From positions 248,001 to 312,000 of the forward strand of contig JAFLKN010000003.1 in assembly GCA_019163175.1 (NCBI GenBank): 64,000 nt of DNA, written 5' to 3'. Under the pieces are notes generated by a model. It had not been told where the DNA came from, ran no database searches, and was given only the letters and a program-made list of their open reading frames with translations. The position numbers and the translations under genes were made by a program. Of this stretch, positions 35,790-44,757 are shown piece after piece; within the stretch, counting starts at the first letter, position 1, and the number at the start of each line of letters is the position of its first letter. The stretch is from Prolixibacteraceae bacterium. GTDB taxonomy: Bacteria > Bacteroidota > Bacteroidia > Bacteroidales > Prolixibacteraceae.

Positions 35790-35985
35790 TGGTAACCACG
35801 AAGTGGTTAAATCTTGATGACCCCCAATAACATTGGGGGATGAAATTAAACTAATTTAAAGAACCCTTGAAAGGGGTTCAATTATCTTTATTATTCAACC
35901 CATTTCAAGGGTTGGGTTTCGTATGTTTATTATTTCCCCCAATTGCATTGGGGGTCATGAATATTAAATCCTTTCAGGATTTCAT
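35790..35985. repeat. Cluster of six short palindromes (REP-like)
   Basis: Six small hairpins are packed between two divergent/parallel genes. They are AACCAC-gaa-GTGGTT (35794-35808), CCCCCAAT-aac-ATTGGGGG (about 35821-35839), GAACCCTT-gaa-AGGGGTTC (35861-35879), AACCC-GGGTT (about 35899-35915), CCCCCAAT-tgc-ATTGGGGG (35935-35953) and AAATCCT-ttc-AGGATTT (35967-35983). The second and fifth are the same unit. Such GGGG-rich palindromes are dispersed in many Bacteroidota genomes and are often linked to REP-associated tyrosine transposases; none is in this window. Confidence 0.75.
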
Positions 35986-36031
35986 CTGGAATTTCTGACT
36001 TAAGTTTCTTCTTTTTCGGCTTCACTTGTCA

Positions 36032-37159
36032 TCAGGTATTTGCGCAAATCTGAATACTGCCCCACAGTAAATCTGCAGTTTTGTCCCAGCTAAATTTATC
36101 TTTTTGCACAAATCCCTTTTCAATCAATCCATCCCGAAGTTCCTTCTCCTGATATATTTTTATCATGGCATCTTTAATCTGGTTAAGCGAAAATGGATCG
36201 ACATACAAAACAGCATGGCCGCCAACTTCAGGCAACGAAGTGGTATTTGAACAAATTACAGGCACACCCGCATTCATTGCTTCAATAATCGGAATCCCAA
36301 AACCTTCGAAATAAGGCACAAAAGTTAGCGCCAGCGAAGCTCCCAATACCTGGTGCAGTTCCTCGTTACTCAATCGACCGGTAAAAACCACATCATCTTT
36401 GTAGCGCATCCCTTCGTAGGTCAATTCAATATCGCTTGTTTTAAACATACTTTCGCCAACAATCAGCAGTTTTGTATCCGTATCAATTGAAGTACGGAAA
36501 GCATCGTAGGCGCGCAACAAACCACAAATATTTTTACGTGGATGCAGTGATCCGATGAACAAAAAATACTCTTTATTGCCTGAAAACTTAGTCCTGGCCT
36601 TCAGCTTTTCTTCTCCGGAAGTAGGCGTATACATGGTATTTACGCCGTTGTAAACCACATCAATTTTATCGCCGTCTATTTTGTAAGTACGGTTAATGTC
36701 TTCTTTCGAGAAATAGGAAACAGTAACAATTCGCTTGGCTTTGCGGGCGAACCGGGGGAAGAAGTAGTTGTAATACTTCGCCTTCAGCCAGGGCAAATCT
36801 TTGGGGCGATGGGCAAAATTGATGTCGTGAATTGCCGCCAGTTGACGGATTCGGGTGTTCAATGAAAGATACCCGTCAGGCGAAAAGAACAGATCTGCCT
36901 TGTACCTCTTCAAAATTCGCGGAATCTGAAGTTCGAACCAAATGTACCAAAGAAATGGATGCCGGGTTGGAGGTGATAATACGATCGGAGTCACGTTTCC
37001 GGAGAAAACAAATTCATCGGCAAAAGGCCGGTCGAAGATAAACACGAACTGATGCTCAGGATGGTCTCGGGTAATGCGCGATAAGGTTTCGCGGGTAAAC
37101 CACCCGATTCCTTCGAGCTTTCCCTGAATCAACAATCGGGTATTTACGGCAATGATCAT
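36032..37159 (-). CDS. GT4-type glycosyltransferase
   Basis: A 375-residue retaining glycosyltransferase of the GT-B fold. The N-terminal acceptor domain starts with MIIAVNTRLLIQGKLEGIGWFTRETLSRI. The donor domain (Glycos_transf_1) shows FLFIGSLHPRKNICGLLRAY, a VVFTGRLSNEEL strand and the E-x7-E motif in PYFEGFGIPIIEAMNAGVPVICSNTTSLPEV, which binds the nucleotide sugar. It is likely to add a sugar to a surface polysaccharide or lipid. It is divergent from a flippase gene 101 bp away, in keeping with a polysaccharide role. The sugar and acceptor cannot be read from sequence. Confidence 0.9.
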   Translation of the reverse strand: MIIAVNTRLLIQGKLEGIGWFTRETLSRITRDHPEHQFVFIFDRPFADEFVFSGNVTPIVLSPPTRHPFLWYIWFELQIPRILKRYKADLFFSPDGYLSLNTRIRQLAAIHDINFAHRPKDLPWLKAKYYNYFFPRFARKAKRIVTVSYFSKEDINRTYKIDGDKIDVVYNGVNTMYTPTSGEEKLKARTKFSGNKEYFLFIGSLHPRKNICGLLRAYDAFRTSIDTDTKLLIVGESMFKTSDIELTYEGMRYKDDVVFTGRLSNEELHQVLGASLALTFVPYFEGFGIPIIEAMNAGVPVICSNTTSLPEVGGHAVLYVDPFSLNQIKDAMIKIYQEKELRDGLIEKGFVQKDKFSWDKTADLLWGSIQICANT

Positions 37160-37188
37160 AGCTTTTGGTTATGGTATCGAAATCTAAC

Positions 37189-37225
37189 CAAATGTACAAA
37201 GTCTGTTCAAAAATTGCTACTTTTG
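37189..37225. promoter_or_regulatory. Divergent -7 elements between glycosyltransferase and flippase genes
   Basis: On the minus strand TACATTTG (37189-37196) and on the plus strand TACTTTTG (37218-37225) both match TAnnTTTG exactly. Each is 29-35 bp from its start codon. Neither has a clear TTTG at -33. Confidence 0.45.
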
Positions 37226-37260
37226 AGCCACTTTAATCAAAAACGGAAAAAGATACCCGA

Positions 37261-38706
37261 TTGAAACGGAAGTTTATTACAAATCTACTGCTGCTCCTTT
37301 TTCTGAATGTTTTAATCAAACCTTTCTGGATATTCGGAATCGACCTCACCGTGCAAAACCTGGTGGGCGACGAAAGTTATGGATTGTACTTCTCGCTCCT
37401 GAACTTTTCCATGATCCTGAACATCCTTCTAGACTTGGGAATAACCAGTTTCAACAATAAAAATATTGCTCAAAATCGTCATCTTTTTCGAAAACATGTC
37501 AGCAACATTGTTGGCCTAAAGTTTTTGCTAGCCGGAGTTTACGCCATAATTTGTTTTGTTGCCGCTTTGATTATTGGGTACAAAGAAGTTCAGCTTCACC
37601 TGCTGATCTTCCTAATTCTGAACCAGTTCTTGATTTCATTCACCCTGTATTTAAGGTCAAATATCAGCGGATTGCACTTGTTCCGCACTGACAGTCTTTT
37701 ATCGGTACTCGACCGCACCATCATGATTATTATTTGTTCGATCTTGCTATTTACCAACATCACCGGACTGACTTTCCGTATTGAGTGGTTTGTTTATGCT
37801 CAAACGGCTGCCTATCTGACCACCAGCTTGATTACATTTGGCGTGGTGTTATACAAAACTGGTAAATTGAAGCTAAATTTCGACCGCCACTTTTTCATGG
37901 TTTTTCTGAAAAAAAGTTACCCATATGCCCTTCTTATTTTGCTGATGTCGTTTTATAACCGGATTGACTCCGTTATGCTCGAACGTTTATTGCCCGATGG
38001 AAAAGAACAGGCCGGAATTTATGCACATGCCTTTCGGCTGCTCGATGCAGTATCGAATTTTGGCGTTCTGTTCGCCGGGTTATTATTGCCCATTTTCGCA
38101 CGGATGATCAAACAAAAGGAAGACATCGGTTCGATGACTCAATTTTCTTTTCTATTGCTGTTTGTTCCAGCCGTCATTATCAGCTTTTCGTCGGGTTTTT
38201 ATGATCACGAAATTATGATCTTGCTCAACTACAGCAACAGCGAATTATCGGCATCTATTTTTCGTCTGCTAATGATCAGTTTTCTGGGTGTTGCCACAAC
38301 CTATATTTTTGGAACATTACTTACAGCCAACGGCAGCATCAGGCAACTTAACTGGATGGCGCTTGCTGGAATGGGGCTTAACATTGGCCTGAACTTGGCA
38401 CTTATACCACAGATGCAAGCCTTGGGCTCGGCCTGGGCAAGCCTTATTACCCAGCTTTTTACCGCATTGACTCAAATTGTGCTTGCCGTTTATTTTTTAA
38501 AACTGAATGTCAATTACCCATTAATTGGTAAGCTAATTGTATTTGCCGGTTTCATTTTTCTGGCCGGATTCCTGAGTAAGCAAATCGACAATTGGGTTTT
38601 GGGCTACTTTGTCATGATTACTGCCAGTGCCTTATTTGCTTTTCTTACCCGCTTGATCAATCTGAAGGCATTAACCGAAATCATTCAGAATAAACAAACG
38701 GTATGA
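37261..38706 (+). CDS. Polysaccharide flippase (Wzx/MATE-like, oligosaccharide flippase family)
   Basis: A 481-residue inner-membrane protein with about 14 helices, of the polysaccharide biosynthesis/MVF-like family that flips lipid-linked sugars to the periplasmic face. Typical features are the N-terminal NLLLLLFLNVLIKPFWIFGIDLTVQNLVGDESYGLYF block and the conserved YNRIDSVMLERLLPDGKEQAGIYAHAFRLLDA block. The only reasonable start is TTG at 37261: the frame is closed upstream at 37236, and the next ATG would remove the first two helices. Its stop overlaps the start of the DUF3267 gene by 4 bp, so three genes (flippase, DUF3267, uppP) are translationally coupled. Confidence 0.9.
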   Translation: MKRKFITNLLLLLFLNVLIKPFWIFGIDLTVQNLVGDESYGLYFSLLNFSMILNILLDLGITSFNNKNIAQNRHLFRKHVSNIVGLKFLLAGVYAIICFVAALIIGYKEVQLHLLIFLILNQFLISFTLYLRSNISGLHLFRTDSLLSVLDRTIMIIICSILLFTNITGLTFRIEWFVYAQTAAYLTTSLITFGVVLYKTGKLKLNFDRHFFMVFLKKSYPYALLILLMSFYNRIDSVMLERLLPDGKEQAGIYAHAFRLLDAVSNFGVLFAGLLLPIFARMIKQKEDIGSMTQFSFLLLFVPAVIISFSSGFYDHEIMILLNYSNSELSASIFRLLMISFLGVATTYIFGTLLTANGSIRQLNWMALAGMGLNIGLNLALIPQMQALGSAWASLITQLFTALTQIVLAVYFLKLNVNYPLIGKLIVFAGFIFLAGFLSKQIDNWVLGYFVMITASALFAFLTRLINLKALTEIIQNKQTV

Positions 38707-39350
38707 GAAGAAAGCTGAACCCGGAAGATTTGCAAAACAACAGTGAATTTGAGCTTTTGGCTGAAGTTTCGCATCAGAAACTTCGCGAGTTTGTGGTGGA
38801 GCAAATCAGAGCAGAAAAATACATTATCCGGCTTTATTCTGCTTACCAGGTAATTATGATGACACTATTTGTATTTCTGCTTACCCGAAGCGTCATCTTC
38901 GCCTTCAAAGGCCATTCAGAACAAATAACAGGGATGGGTCTGGCGCTTTTGTTTTCGTTTTCGGTACTCATTGTTATTCACGAATTGCTTCATGCATTGG
39001 CTTATTGGCTAACCGGAGCCAGAAAAATATCATTCGGAGTTATTCTGAAAAAATTTATTTTCTATGCTTTGGCCGACCGTCAGGTAATTGCTGAAAAAGC
39101 TTTTCACATCGTTGCCCTGGCGCCCCTGGTAATTGTCAAAGCAACTTTCTTGCTTGTAATTTTAAAAACAGAAAGCTCTGTACTCTTCTATTTTTCGCTG
39201 ACTGTTATGTGTTTACATTCCCTGTTTTGTGCCGGAGATATGGCCATGCTGGCATTTTACAGAATTCACAGGGGAAAAGAAATTTACAATTTTGACAACA
39301 GAAGTGAAGGGAAAACTTATTTTTACACCCGAAAAAACATTGAATCATGA
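38703..39350 (+). CDS. DUF3267 membrane protein (putative zinc metalloprotease)
   Basis: A 215-residue membrane protein with about four helices. HELLHA at 93-98 (His93, Glu94, His97) is an HExxH zinc motif within a membrane segment, as in the DUF3267 family, which is thought to be related to site-2-protease-like peptidases. The start ATG overlaps the flippase stop by 4 bp, and its own stop overlaps uppP by 4 bp (ATGA). No substrate is known. Its lasting position between a lipid-linked-sugar flippase and the undecaprenyl-PP phosphatase suggests a role in envelope assembly, but this is inference. Activity depends on whether a third zinc ligand exists, which I cannot place. Confidence 0.8.
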   Translation: MRRKLNPEDLQNNSEFELLAEVSHQKLREFVVEQIRAEKYIIRLYSAYQVIMMTLFVFLLTRSVIFAFKGHSEQITGMGLALLFSFSVLIVIHELLHALAYWLTGARKISFGVILKKFIFYALADRQVIAEKAFHIVALAPLVIVKATFLLVILKTESSVLFYFSLTVMCLHSLFCAGDMAMLAFYRIHRGKEIYNFDNRSEGKTYFYTRKNIES

Positions 39351-40141
39351 CTTTATTCGAAGCCGTTGTTATAGCTATTGTAGAAGGAATCACCGAATTT
39401 CTGCCCATTTCATCGACTGGTCACATGATTATTACCGAAGCTTTGCTGGGTATGAACATTGATGAGTTTACCAAAGCTTTTACCGTAAACATACAGTTCG
39501 GCGCTATCTTGTCGGTGGTAGTTTTATACTGGAAACGATTTCTGCAAAGCTGGACCTTCTATCAAAAGCTTTTTGTGGCTTTCCTTCCGGCAGCAGTAAT
39601 AGGATTTTTGGCGGGAGATCTTATCGATAGCTTGCTCGAAAATGTGATGGTTGTAGCAACAACAATGTTCGTTGGTGGGATTCTTCTTCTCTTTGTTGAC
39701 AAATGGTTCAAAAAAGAGAACGAAAATCAGGAAATCAGCTATCCAACAGCGCTAAAAATCGGATTCTGGCAATGTGTGGCGATGATTCCAGGAGTTTCAC
39801 GCTCAGCAGCATCAATCATTGGTGGAATGCAACAAAAGCTGAGCAGAACAAATGCTGCTGAGTTTTCCTTTTTTCTGGCAGTACCAACAATGGCAGCAGC
39901 TTCAGGGTATAAACTACTAAAATTAATACTCGACCCCAATGGGGTGGCCTTGCTAAAGGACAATTTAACTACCTTACTAATCGGAAACGTTGTAGCTTTT
40001 ATTGTGGCCATGATCGCCATTAAAACGTTCATCACTTTCCTTCAGAAACACGGGTTTAAAGCATTTGGCTGGTATCGGATTGTAGTTGGATTGGCACTGA
40101 TTATTCTTTTGCTGATGGGAGTTGATTTGAAGGTGGTATAA
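39347..40141 (+). CDS. uppP: Undecaprenyl-diphosphate phosphatase
   Basis: A 264-residue polytopic membrane enzyme (BacA/UppP) that dephosphorylates undecaprenyl-PP to recycle the lipid carrier for peptidoglycan and polysaccharide synthesis; overexpression gives bacitracin resistance. The two family motifs are present: [14 protein letters not shown] at 13-26 (catalytic Glu and the PISSTGH loop) and [13 protein letters not shown] starting near residue 148 (catalytic Arg). Length is normal. It is the third gene of the coupled flippase-DUF3267-uppP operon and is followed by a bidirectional terminator. Confidence in function is high. Confidence 0.97.
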   Translation: MTLFEAVVIAIVEGITEFLPISSTGHMIITEALLGMNIDEFTKAFTVNIQFGAILSVVVLYWKRFLQSWTFYQKLFVAFLPAAVIGFLAGDLIDSLLENVMVVATTMFVGGILLLFVDKWFKKENENQEISYPTALKIGFWQCVAMIPGVSRSAASIIGGMQQKLSRTNAAEFSFFLAVPTMAAASGYKLLKLILDPNGVALLKDNLTTLLIGNVVAFIVAMIAIKTFITFLQKHGFKAFGWYRIVVGLALIILLLMGVDLKVV

Positions 40142-40162
40142 CTCCCTATAAATACTCAAAAT

Positions 40163-40199
40163 AAAAAGGCCGTATGACTTTCATCATACGGCCTTTTTA
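40163..40199. terminator. Bidirectional terminator
   Basis: AAAAAGGCCGTATGA (40163-40177) pairs perfectly with TCATACGGCCTTTTT (40184-40198). The A and T runs let it stop both uppP and the convergent gltX. Confidence 0.95.
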
Positions 40200-40211
40200 T
40201 CAGGGAATAGC

Positions 40212-41738
40212 CTACAATTGTATCGTATCACATGCTTTTTTGATTCTCCCAATCGTCTCCGTCTTACCAATCAATTCGCAAATTTCGAACAGGTCGGGGC
40301 CGCTGCTGCCGCCAACCAATGCCAGACGGATGGGCACCATTACTGCACCAAATCCCCATTCTTTAGCGGTCATAAATGCCGAGAATGTTTCTTTTATGGC
40401 CTCGGCTTTCCATTCAGTAACCGTTTCTAAAAGTTCAGAAATAGCCTGTAATTTTTCAGCAGTATCAGGTTTCCATTTCGACTTCATGGTTTTTTCGTCG
40501 TAGCTTTCCGGAGCCTGAAAAAAGAAATGTGCCTGTGTCCATATGTCTTTCACAAATTCGCAGCGTTCCTTTATCATACCCACAATATGTTCGAGTTGCT
40601 GTTGTTCGGCTGTGATTCCCTTTTCTGTAAGGATAGGTAAAAACAAACCGGCCAGTTCAGCAGCCGACTTTTGCTGTAAATAATGACGGTTAAACCATTT
40701 GGCTTTCTCCGGATCAAACCGCGCTCCCGATTTTACTACACGCGAAAGATCGAAGCTTTCAATCAGCTCATCCATCGAGAAAAACTCTTGCTCGGTGCCA
40801 GAGTTCCAGCCTAAAAGTGCCAGCATATTAACAAAGGCTTCCGGAAAATAACCATCCTCTCGATAACCCCGGTACGACTCCCCGGTGACAGAATCTTTCC
40901 AAAGCAACGGAAATACCGGGAATCCCATTTTATCGCCGTCGCGTTTGCTCAACTTTCCTTTTCCTTCAGGTTTCAGGATAAGCGGCAGATGCGAAAAGCG
41001 TGGGCGGGTCTCCGAAATTCCGAGCGATTCGTAGAGCAATATATGTAAGGGCATGGATGGTAACCATTCTTCGCCGCGGATTACATGCGTAATATTCATC
41101 AGGTGATCGTCAACCACATTGGCCAAATGGTAGGTGGGCATACCATCAGATTTGAACAAAACCTTATCGTCGAGCTGATTGGTATTAAAAGACACCCGGC
41201 CGCGAATCAAATCTTCTTCCACAATGTCGCGGTTCTCTGGCATTTTAAACCTGATCACGTAATGTTCGCCGCTGGCTAATCTGGCCTGAACTTCTTCAGA
41301 AGAAAGAGTGAGCGAGTTTTTTAAGTTGTTGCGGGTATGCAAATCGTAAGAGAAAACCTCCTTTTTAGCTTCGGCTTCTTTTCTGAATTCATCCAGTTCT
41401 TCCGCAGTATCGAAAGCATAATAGGCAAACCCATTTTCAATCAGCAAATCAGCATATTTTTTGTACATCGGCTTGCGCTCACTCTGGCGATATGGGCCAA
41501 GTTCTCCGCCAAAACCAACACCTTCATCAGGAACCAGACCACACCATTTCAATGATTCGATGATATATTCTTCGGCTCCGGGAACAAAACGGTTCTGGTC
41601 GGTATCTTCAATGCGGAGAAGAAAATCGCCGCCGTGCTTTTTGGCAAACAAATAATTGAATAATGCAGTGCGAACACCTCCCATATGTAGTGGACCGGTT
41701 GGACTTGGAGCAAACCGAACCCTGACTTTTCTTTCCAT
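40212..41738 (-). CDS. gltX: Glutamyl-tRNA synthetase
   Basis: A 508-residue class I aminoacyl-tRNA synthetase that charges tRNA-Glu. I choose the ATG at 41738, giving MERKVRVRFAPSPTG. The frame extends to 41774, but an exact -7 element (TATCTTTG on this strand) falls in that extension, so it must be upstream of the message start. The HIGH-type motif is HMGG (18-21) within PSPTGPLHMGG, and the KMSKS-type motif is KLSKRDG near residue 260. The C-terminal anticodon-binding domain is complete (EFSFF-less, ending DTIQL). Whether it also charges tRNA-Gln (non-discriminating) cannot be told here. Confidence 0.97.
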   Translation of the reverse strand: MERKVRVRFAPSPTGPLHMGGVRTALFNYLFAKKHGGDFLLRIEDTDQNRFVPGAEEYIIESLKWCGLVPDEGVGFGGELGPYRQSERKPMYKKYADLLIENGFAYYAFDTAEELDEFRKEAEAKKEVFSYDLHTRNNLKNSLTLSSEEVQARLASGEHYVIRFKMPENRDIVEEDLIRGRVSFNTNQLDDKVLFKSDGMPTYHLANVVDDHLMNITHVIRGEEWLPSMPLHILLYESLGISETRPRFSHLPLILKPEGKGKLSKRDGDKMGFPVFPLLWKDSVTGESYRGYREDGYFPEAFVNMLALLGWNSGTEQEFFSMDELIESFDLSRVVKSGARFDPEKAKWFNRHYLQQKSAAELAGLFLPILTEKGITAEQQQLEHIVGMIKERCEFVKDIWTQAHFFFQAPESYDEKTMKSKWKPDTAEKLQAISELLETVTEWKAEAIKETFSAFMTAKEWGFGAVMVPIRLALVGGSSGPDLFEICELIGKTETIGRIKKACDTIQL

Positions 41739-41762
41739 GATTTTGCTGATTAAAATTCGGCA

Positions 41763-41770
41763 CAAAGATA
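41763..41770 (-). promoter_or_regulatory. -7 element of the gltX promoter
   Basis: On the minus strand this reads TATCTTTG, an exact TAnnTTTG, 25 bp upstream of the chosen gltX start. No clear -33 was found. Confidence 0.5.
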
Positions 41771-41892
41771 ACATTTCTGAAGGTTGAGCATAGTTTTTAG
41801 TATACCGTCAAATAAAAATGATGACACTCGTTATCTAAAATCTGTTGTTAACTGATATTAACATGATTTTTTACAGCCTAACCTTAAATTGA

Positions 41893-41922
41893 TTTGTAAA
41901 TAAGCATATATCCATATCTTTG
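41893..41922 (+). promoter_or_regulatory. Bacteroidota consensus promoter of the S46 peptidase gene
   Basis: TTTG (41893-41896), an 18-bp spacer and TATCTTTG (41915-41922) match the housekeeping consensus at both elements. It lies 38 bp before the ATG. This is the best such promoter in the window. Confidence 0.75.
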
Positions 41923-41960
41923 CTCATTCAAGTTTTCTAATAACACTTTTAAATTTTCCA

Positions 41961-44120
41961 ATGAAACGATTTTTAGCAATTGTCGCATTCATTCAGGTTT
42001 TGATGCCGGGAATGGTTAAGGCAGACGAGGGGATGTGGTTGCCGGCTTTAATTGAAAAGCTCAACATCAACCAGATGAAAGAGAAGGGATTGTCGATAAA
42101 TGCCGATGACATTTACAGCATTAACCATTCGAGCCTGAAAGATGCAGTAGTTGCACTCGACCACGGATCGTGTACTGCCGAACTTATTTCGGATGAAGGT
42201 CTATTGCTAACTAATCACCATTGCGGTTATGGCGAAATTCAGGAGCACAGTACCGACACACTTGAACATGATTACCTTAGAAATGGATTTTGGGCCAAAA
42301 CCAAAGAAGAAGAATTGGCAAATCCAGGTAAATCAGCTTCATTTCTAATTCGATTCGAAGACGTTTCAGAAAAAATTCTACCCGAATTAAATGATCAGAT
42401 GAGTGGTGAAGAACGAAGCAAAAAAGTGCGTGAGATCGGATCGAAGATTGAAAAGGAAGCTATTGGCGATACTCACTATGAAGCCCGTGTTCAGCCTCTT
42501 TTCAACGAAAATAAATACTATCTGTTTGTTTACGAAACCTTCCGCGATATTCGTTTGGTTGGCGCACCACCACAATCGATGGGTAAATTTGGAGGCGATA
42601 CCGACAACTGGATGTGGCCACGCCATACTGCCGATTTTAGCATGTTCCGTATTTACTGCGGTAAAGATGGCAAACCGGCGTCCTATTCAAAAGACAATGT
42701 TCCTTACAAACCCAAACATCACTTGCCGATTTCTTTGAAGGGCTACAAAATGAACGATTTTGCGATGGTTTTGGGCTATCCAGGAAGAACAAACAGATAC
42801 AAAACTTCCTACGGGATTGAATATACCATGAAAGTTACCAATCCAATCCGCATTAAAGTTCGAAGCGAAAAACAACGGATCATGCAGGAATTTATGAGTA
42901 CTTCCCGCAAAGCCCGTATCATGTATTCGGCTAAATATGCACTCAGCTCAAACTACTACAAATACAGCATCGGACAAAACGAAGGACTTCACAACCTGAA
43001 TGTTCTGGAAAAGAAAAAACAGTTGGAAGACAAATTTACCCAATGGGTGAATGCTAACGAACAAAGGAAAGCGAAATATGGCGAAGCTCTCTCGATGATT
43101 GCCGATTCGTATAAAGATATTGAAGACGAAAAAGCCTTTGAGTATATGATTGAATCGATGGTAAGCGGACCCGAAATATTCTATTTTGCTTATCGTACAC
43201 GTCCACTATACGATGCATTGAAATCGGATAAAAATTCGGAACGTGTTAGCCTGGCCAGTGAAAGAGTTAAAGGTGGATTAGACGAATTTTTCAAAGATTA
43301 CGACTCGGAAACCGATCAGAAAATTGCAGCCGCACTATTCAAAATTTATCAGGAAAATGTTGATGCTCAATATCATCCCCCATTTTTTAAGACTGTAAAA
43401 TCCAAATACGGAAACGATTTCGGAAAATACACCAAAGAATTGTATGCCAAATCAATCTTCGGAAGCCAGGAACGTTTGGTGAAATTCTTCGAAGCGCCAA
43501 AAGCAAAAGTTCTTGAAAAAGATCCATTGTTCCAGGTTTCGCTCGAAATCTTCAGAATGATGGGTTTAATTGGTGACGAAACCGGCAAAACTACCGAAGC
43601 TCTTGCCAAAGGAAATCGCCTGTTTGTTGGTGGTTTGCTCGAAATGCAGGCTGATAAAACCTTTTATCCGGATGCCAATTCGAGCATGAGATTGACTTAT
43701 GGAACAGTTGGCGACTACATTCCGCGCGATGGCGTTAAATACAGCTACTTTACCACTTTGCAGGGATACCTGGAAAAAGAGATTCCGGGCGACGATGAAT
43801 TTGATGTGCCAGCCAAACTGAAAGAATTGTATGCCGCTAAAGATTTTGGGCCGTACGCTGATGCCGATGGAAATCTGCGCACCTGCTTCACAACCAACAA
43901 CGACATTACTGGTGGTAACTCCGGAAGTCCGGTTATAAATGGCAAAGGTGAACTGATTGGGGTTGCTTTTGACGGCAACTGGGAAGCCATGAGCGGCGAT
44001 ATCGCTTTTGAAAATGAAATACAGAAATGCATCAATGTCGATATTCGTTTTGTGCTTTGGACCATCGATAAAATGGGAGGGGCTAAAAACCTGATCGATG
44101 AAATGACGATCGTAAACTAA
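41961..44120 (+). CDS. S46-family dipeptidyl peptidase (DPP7/DPP11 type)
   Basis: A 719-residue secreted serine exopeptidase that removes dipeptides from peptide N-termini in the periplasm. The signal peptide ends near residue 21 (VKA), giving the typical ADEGMWLP start. The catalytic triad regions are visible: His86 in LLLTNHHCGY, an Asp in the DNWMWPRHTADFSMFR area, and Ser654 in ITGGNSGSPV. The residue 18 after the catalytic Ser is Gly672 (AFDGNWE). The equivalent position separates Asp/Glu-specific DPP11 (Arg) from DPP7 (Gly), so DPP7-like specificity for hydrophobic P1 residues is suggested; my alignment here is by counting only. It is monocistronic with a strong promoter and terminator. 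Confidence 0.93.
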   Translation: MKRFLAIVAFIQVLMPGMVKADEGMWLPALIEKLNINQMKEKGLSINADDIYSINHSSLKDAVVALDHGSCTAELISDEGLLLTNHHCGYGEIQEHSTDTLEHDYLRNGFWAKTKEEELANPGKSASFLIRFEDVSEKILPELNDQMSGEERSKKVREIGSKIEKEAIGDTHYEARVQPLFNENKYYLFVYETFRDIRLVGAPPQSMGKFGGDTDNWMWPRHTADFSMFRIYCGKDGKPASYSKDNVPYKPKHHLPISLKGYKMNDFAMVLGYPGRTNRYKTSYGIEYTMKVTNPIRIKVRSEKQRIMQEFMSTSRKARIMYSAKYALSSNYYKYSIGQNEGLHNLNVLEKKKQLEDKFTQWVNANEQRKAKYGEALSMIADSYKDIEDEKAFEYMIESMVSGPEIFYFAYRTRPLYDALKSDKNSERVSLASERVKGGLDEFFKDYDSETDQKIAAALFKIYQENVDAQYHPPFFKTVKSKYGNDFGKYTKELYAKSIFGSQERLVKFFEAPKAKVLEKDPLFQVSLEIFRMMGLIGDETGKTTEALAKGNRLFVGGLLEMQADKTFYPDANSSMRLTYGTVGDYIPRDGVKYSYFTTLQGYLEKEIPGDDEFDVPAKLKELYAAKDFGPYADADGNLRTCFTTNNDITGGNSGSPVINGKGELIGVAFDGNWEAMSGDIAFENEIQKCINVDIRFVLWTIDKMGGAKNLIDEMTIVN

Positions 44121-44140
44121 GATTTGATTTTTATTATACA

Positions 44141-44173
44141 CGAAAGACCCGTATTTTTGCGGGTCTTTCGGTT
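44141..44173 (+). terminator. Terminator of the S46 peptidase gene
   Basis: CGAAAGACCCG (44141-44151) pairs perfectly with CGGGTCTTTCG (44160-44170), followed by GTTT. Confidence 0.82.
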
Positions 44174-44208
44174 TATAGCATCATGGCGAAGCAAGCGAAA
44201 TTCAATGC

Positions 44209-44694
44209 TTGTCAAAACCAAATTTAAAATATCGAATATTGAATATTACAATTTATACAGATGGTGCAGCCCGTGGAAATCCGGGTCCTGGTGGTTACGG
44301 AACTGTTCTACTTGCCGGACAATTCAGAAAAGAATTATCGGATGGGTTTGAACTGACGACCAATAACCGCATGGAACTGCTTGCGGTGATTGTTGGCTTG
44401 GAGGCGCTGAAGATTGAAAACTCGCAGGTAATCATTTATTCCGACTCGAAATATGTGGTTGATGCTGTTGAAAAAGGCTGGATATGGAACTGGATAAAAA
44501 TTCGTTTCAAAGGCAAAAAGAACGAAGATCTTTGGCTGCGGTTTGTAAAAATTTACCAAAAACATCAGGTCAAATTTATATGGGTGAAAGGCCATGCCAA
44601 CATTCCCGAAAACGAACGCTGCGACCAGTTGGCTGTAGCGGCATCCATGCTTCCCCGCTTAAAAAAGGACAGTGGATATCTGGCAAGCCTGTAA
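44209..44694 (+). CDS. rnhA: Ribonuclease HI
   Basis: RNase HI, which degrades the RNA strand of RNA-DNA hybrids, 161 aa from the TTG at 44209. A second TTG at 44239 would give the more usual short start just before NITIYTDGAARGNPGPGG; no ATG is available, so the start is uncertain. The catalytic DEDD set is visible as Asp18 (YTDGA), Glu56 (NRMELLAV), Asp79 (YSDSKYVV) and Asp139, with His129 in VKGHANIPENERCD. A basic handle region is present (WNWIKIRFKGKKNEDLW), as in Escherichia coli RNase HI. It lies downstream of the S46 peptidase terminator and 63 bp before waaA. Confidence 0.95.
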   Translation: MSKPNLKYRILNITIYTDGAARGNPGPGGYGTVLLAGQFRKELSDGFELTTNNRMELLAVIVGLEALKIENSQVIIYSDSKYVVDAVEKGWIWNWIKIRFKGKKNEDLWLRFVKIYQKHQVKFIWVKGHANIPENERCDQLAVAASMLPRLKKDSGYLASL

Positions 44695-44725
44695 GATAAA
44701 AGCAATAAATTCCGAATCGAAACCT

Positions 44726-44733
44726 TACTTTTG
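44726..44733 (+). promoter_or_regulatory. -7 element before waaA
   Basis: TACTTTTG is an exact TAnnTTTG, 24 bp before the waaA start; there is no good -33 partner. Confidence 0.4.
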
Positions 44734-44757
44734 CTGATTCAAAAAAAATAAAACCCA

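Noticed and set aside
35790-35985. CRISPR-like array
   Set aside because: The units are palindromes with different sequences and irregular spacing, not identical direct repeats with unique spacers.
41739-41774. Longer gltX start
   Set aside because: The extension contains an exact -7 promoter element and the standard start MERKVRVRFAPSPTG is available at 41738.
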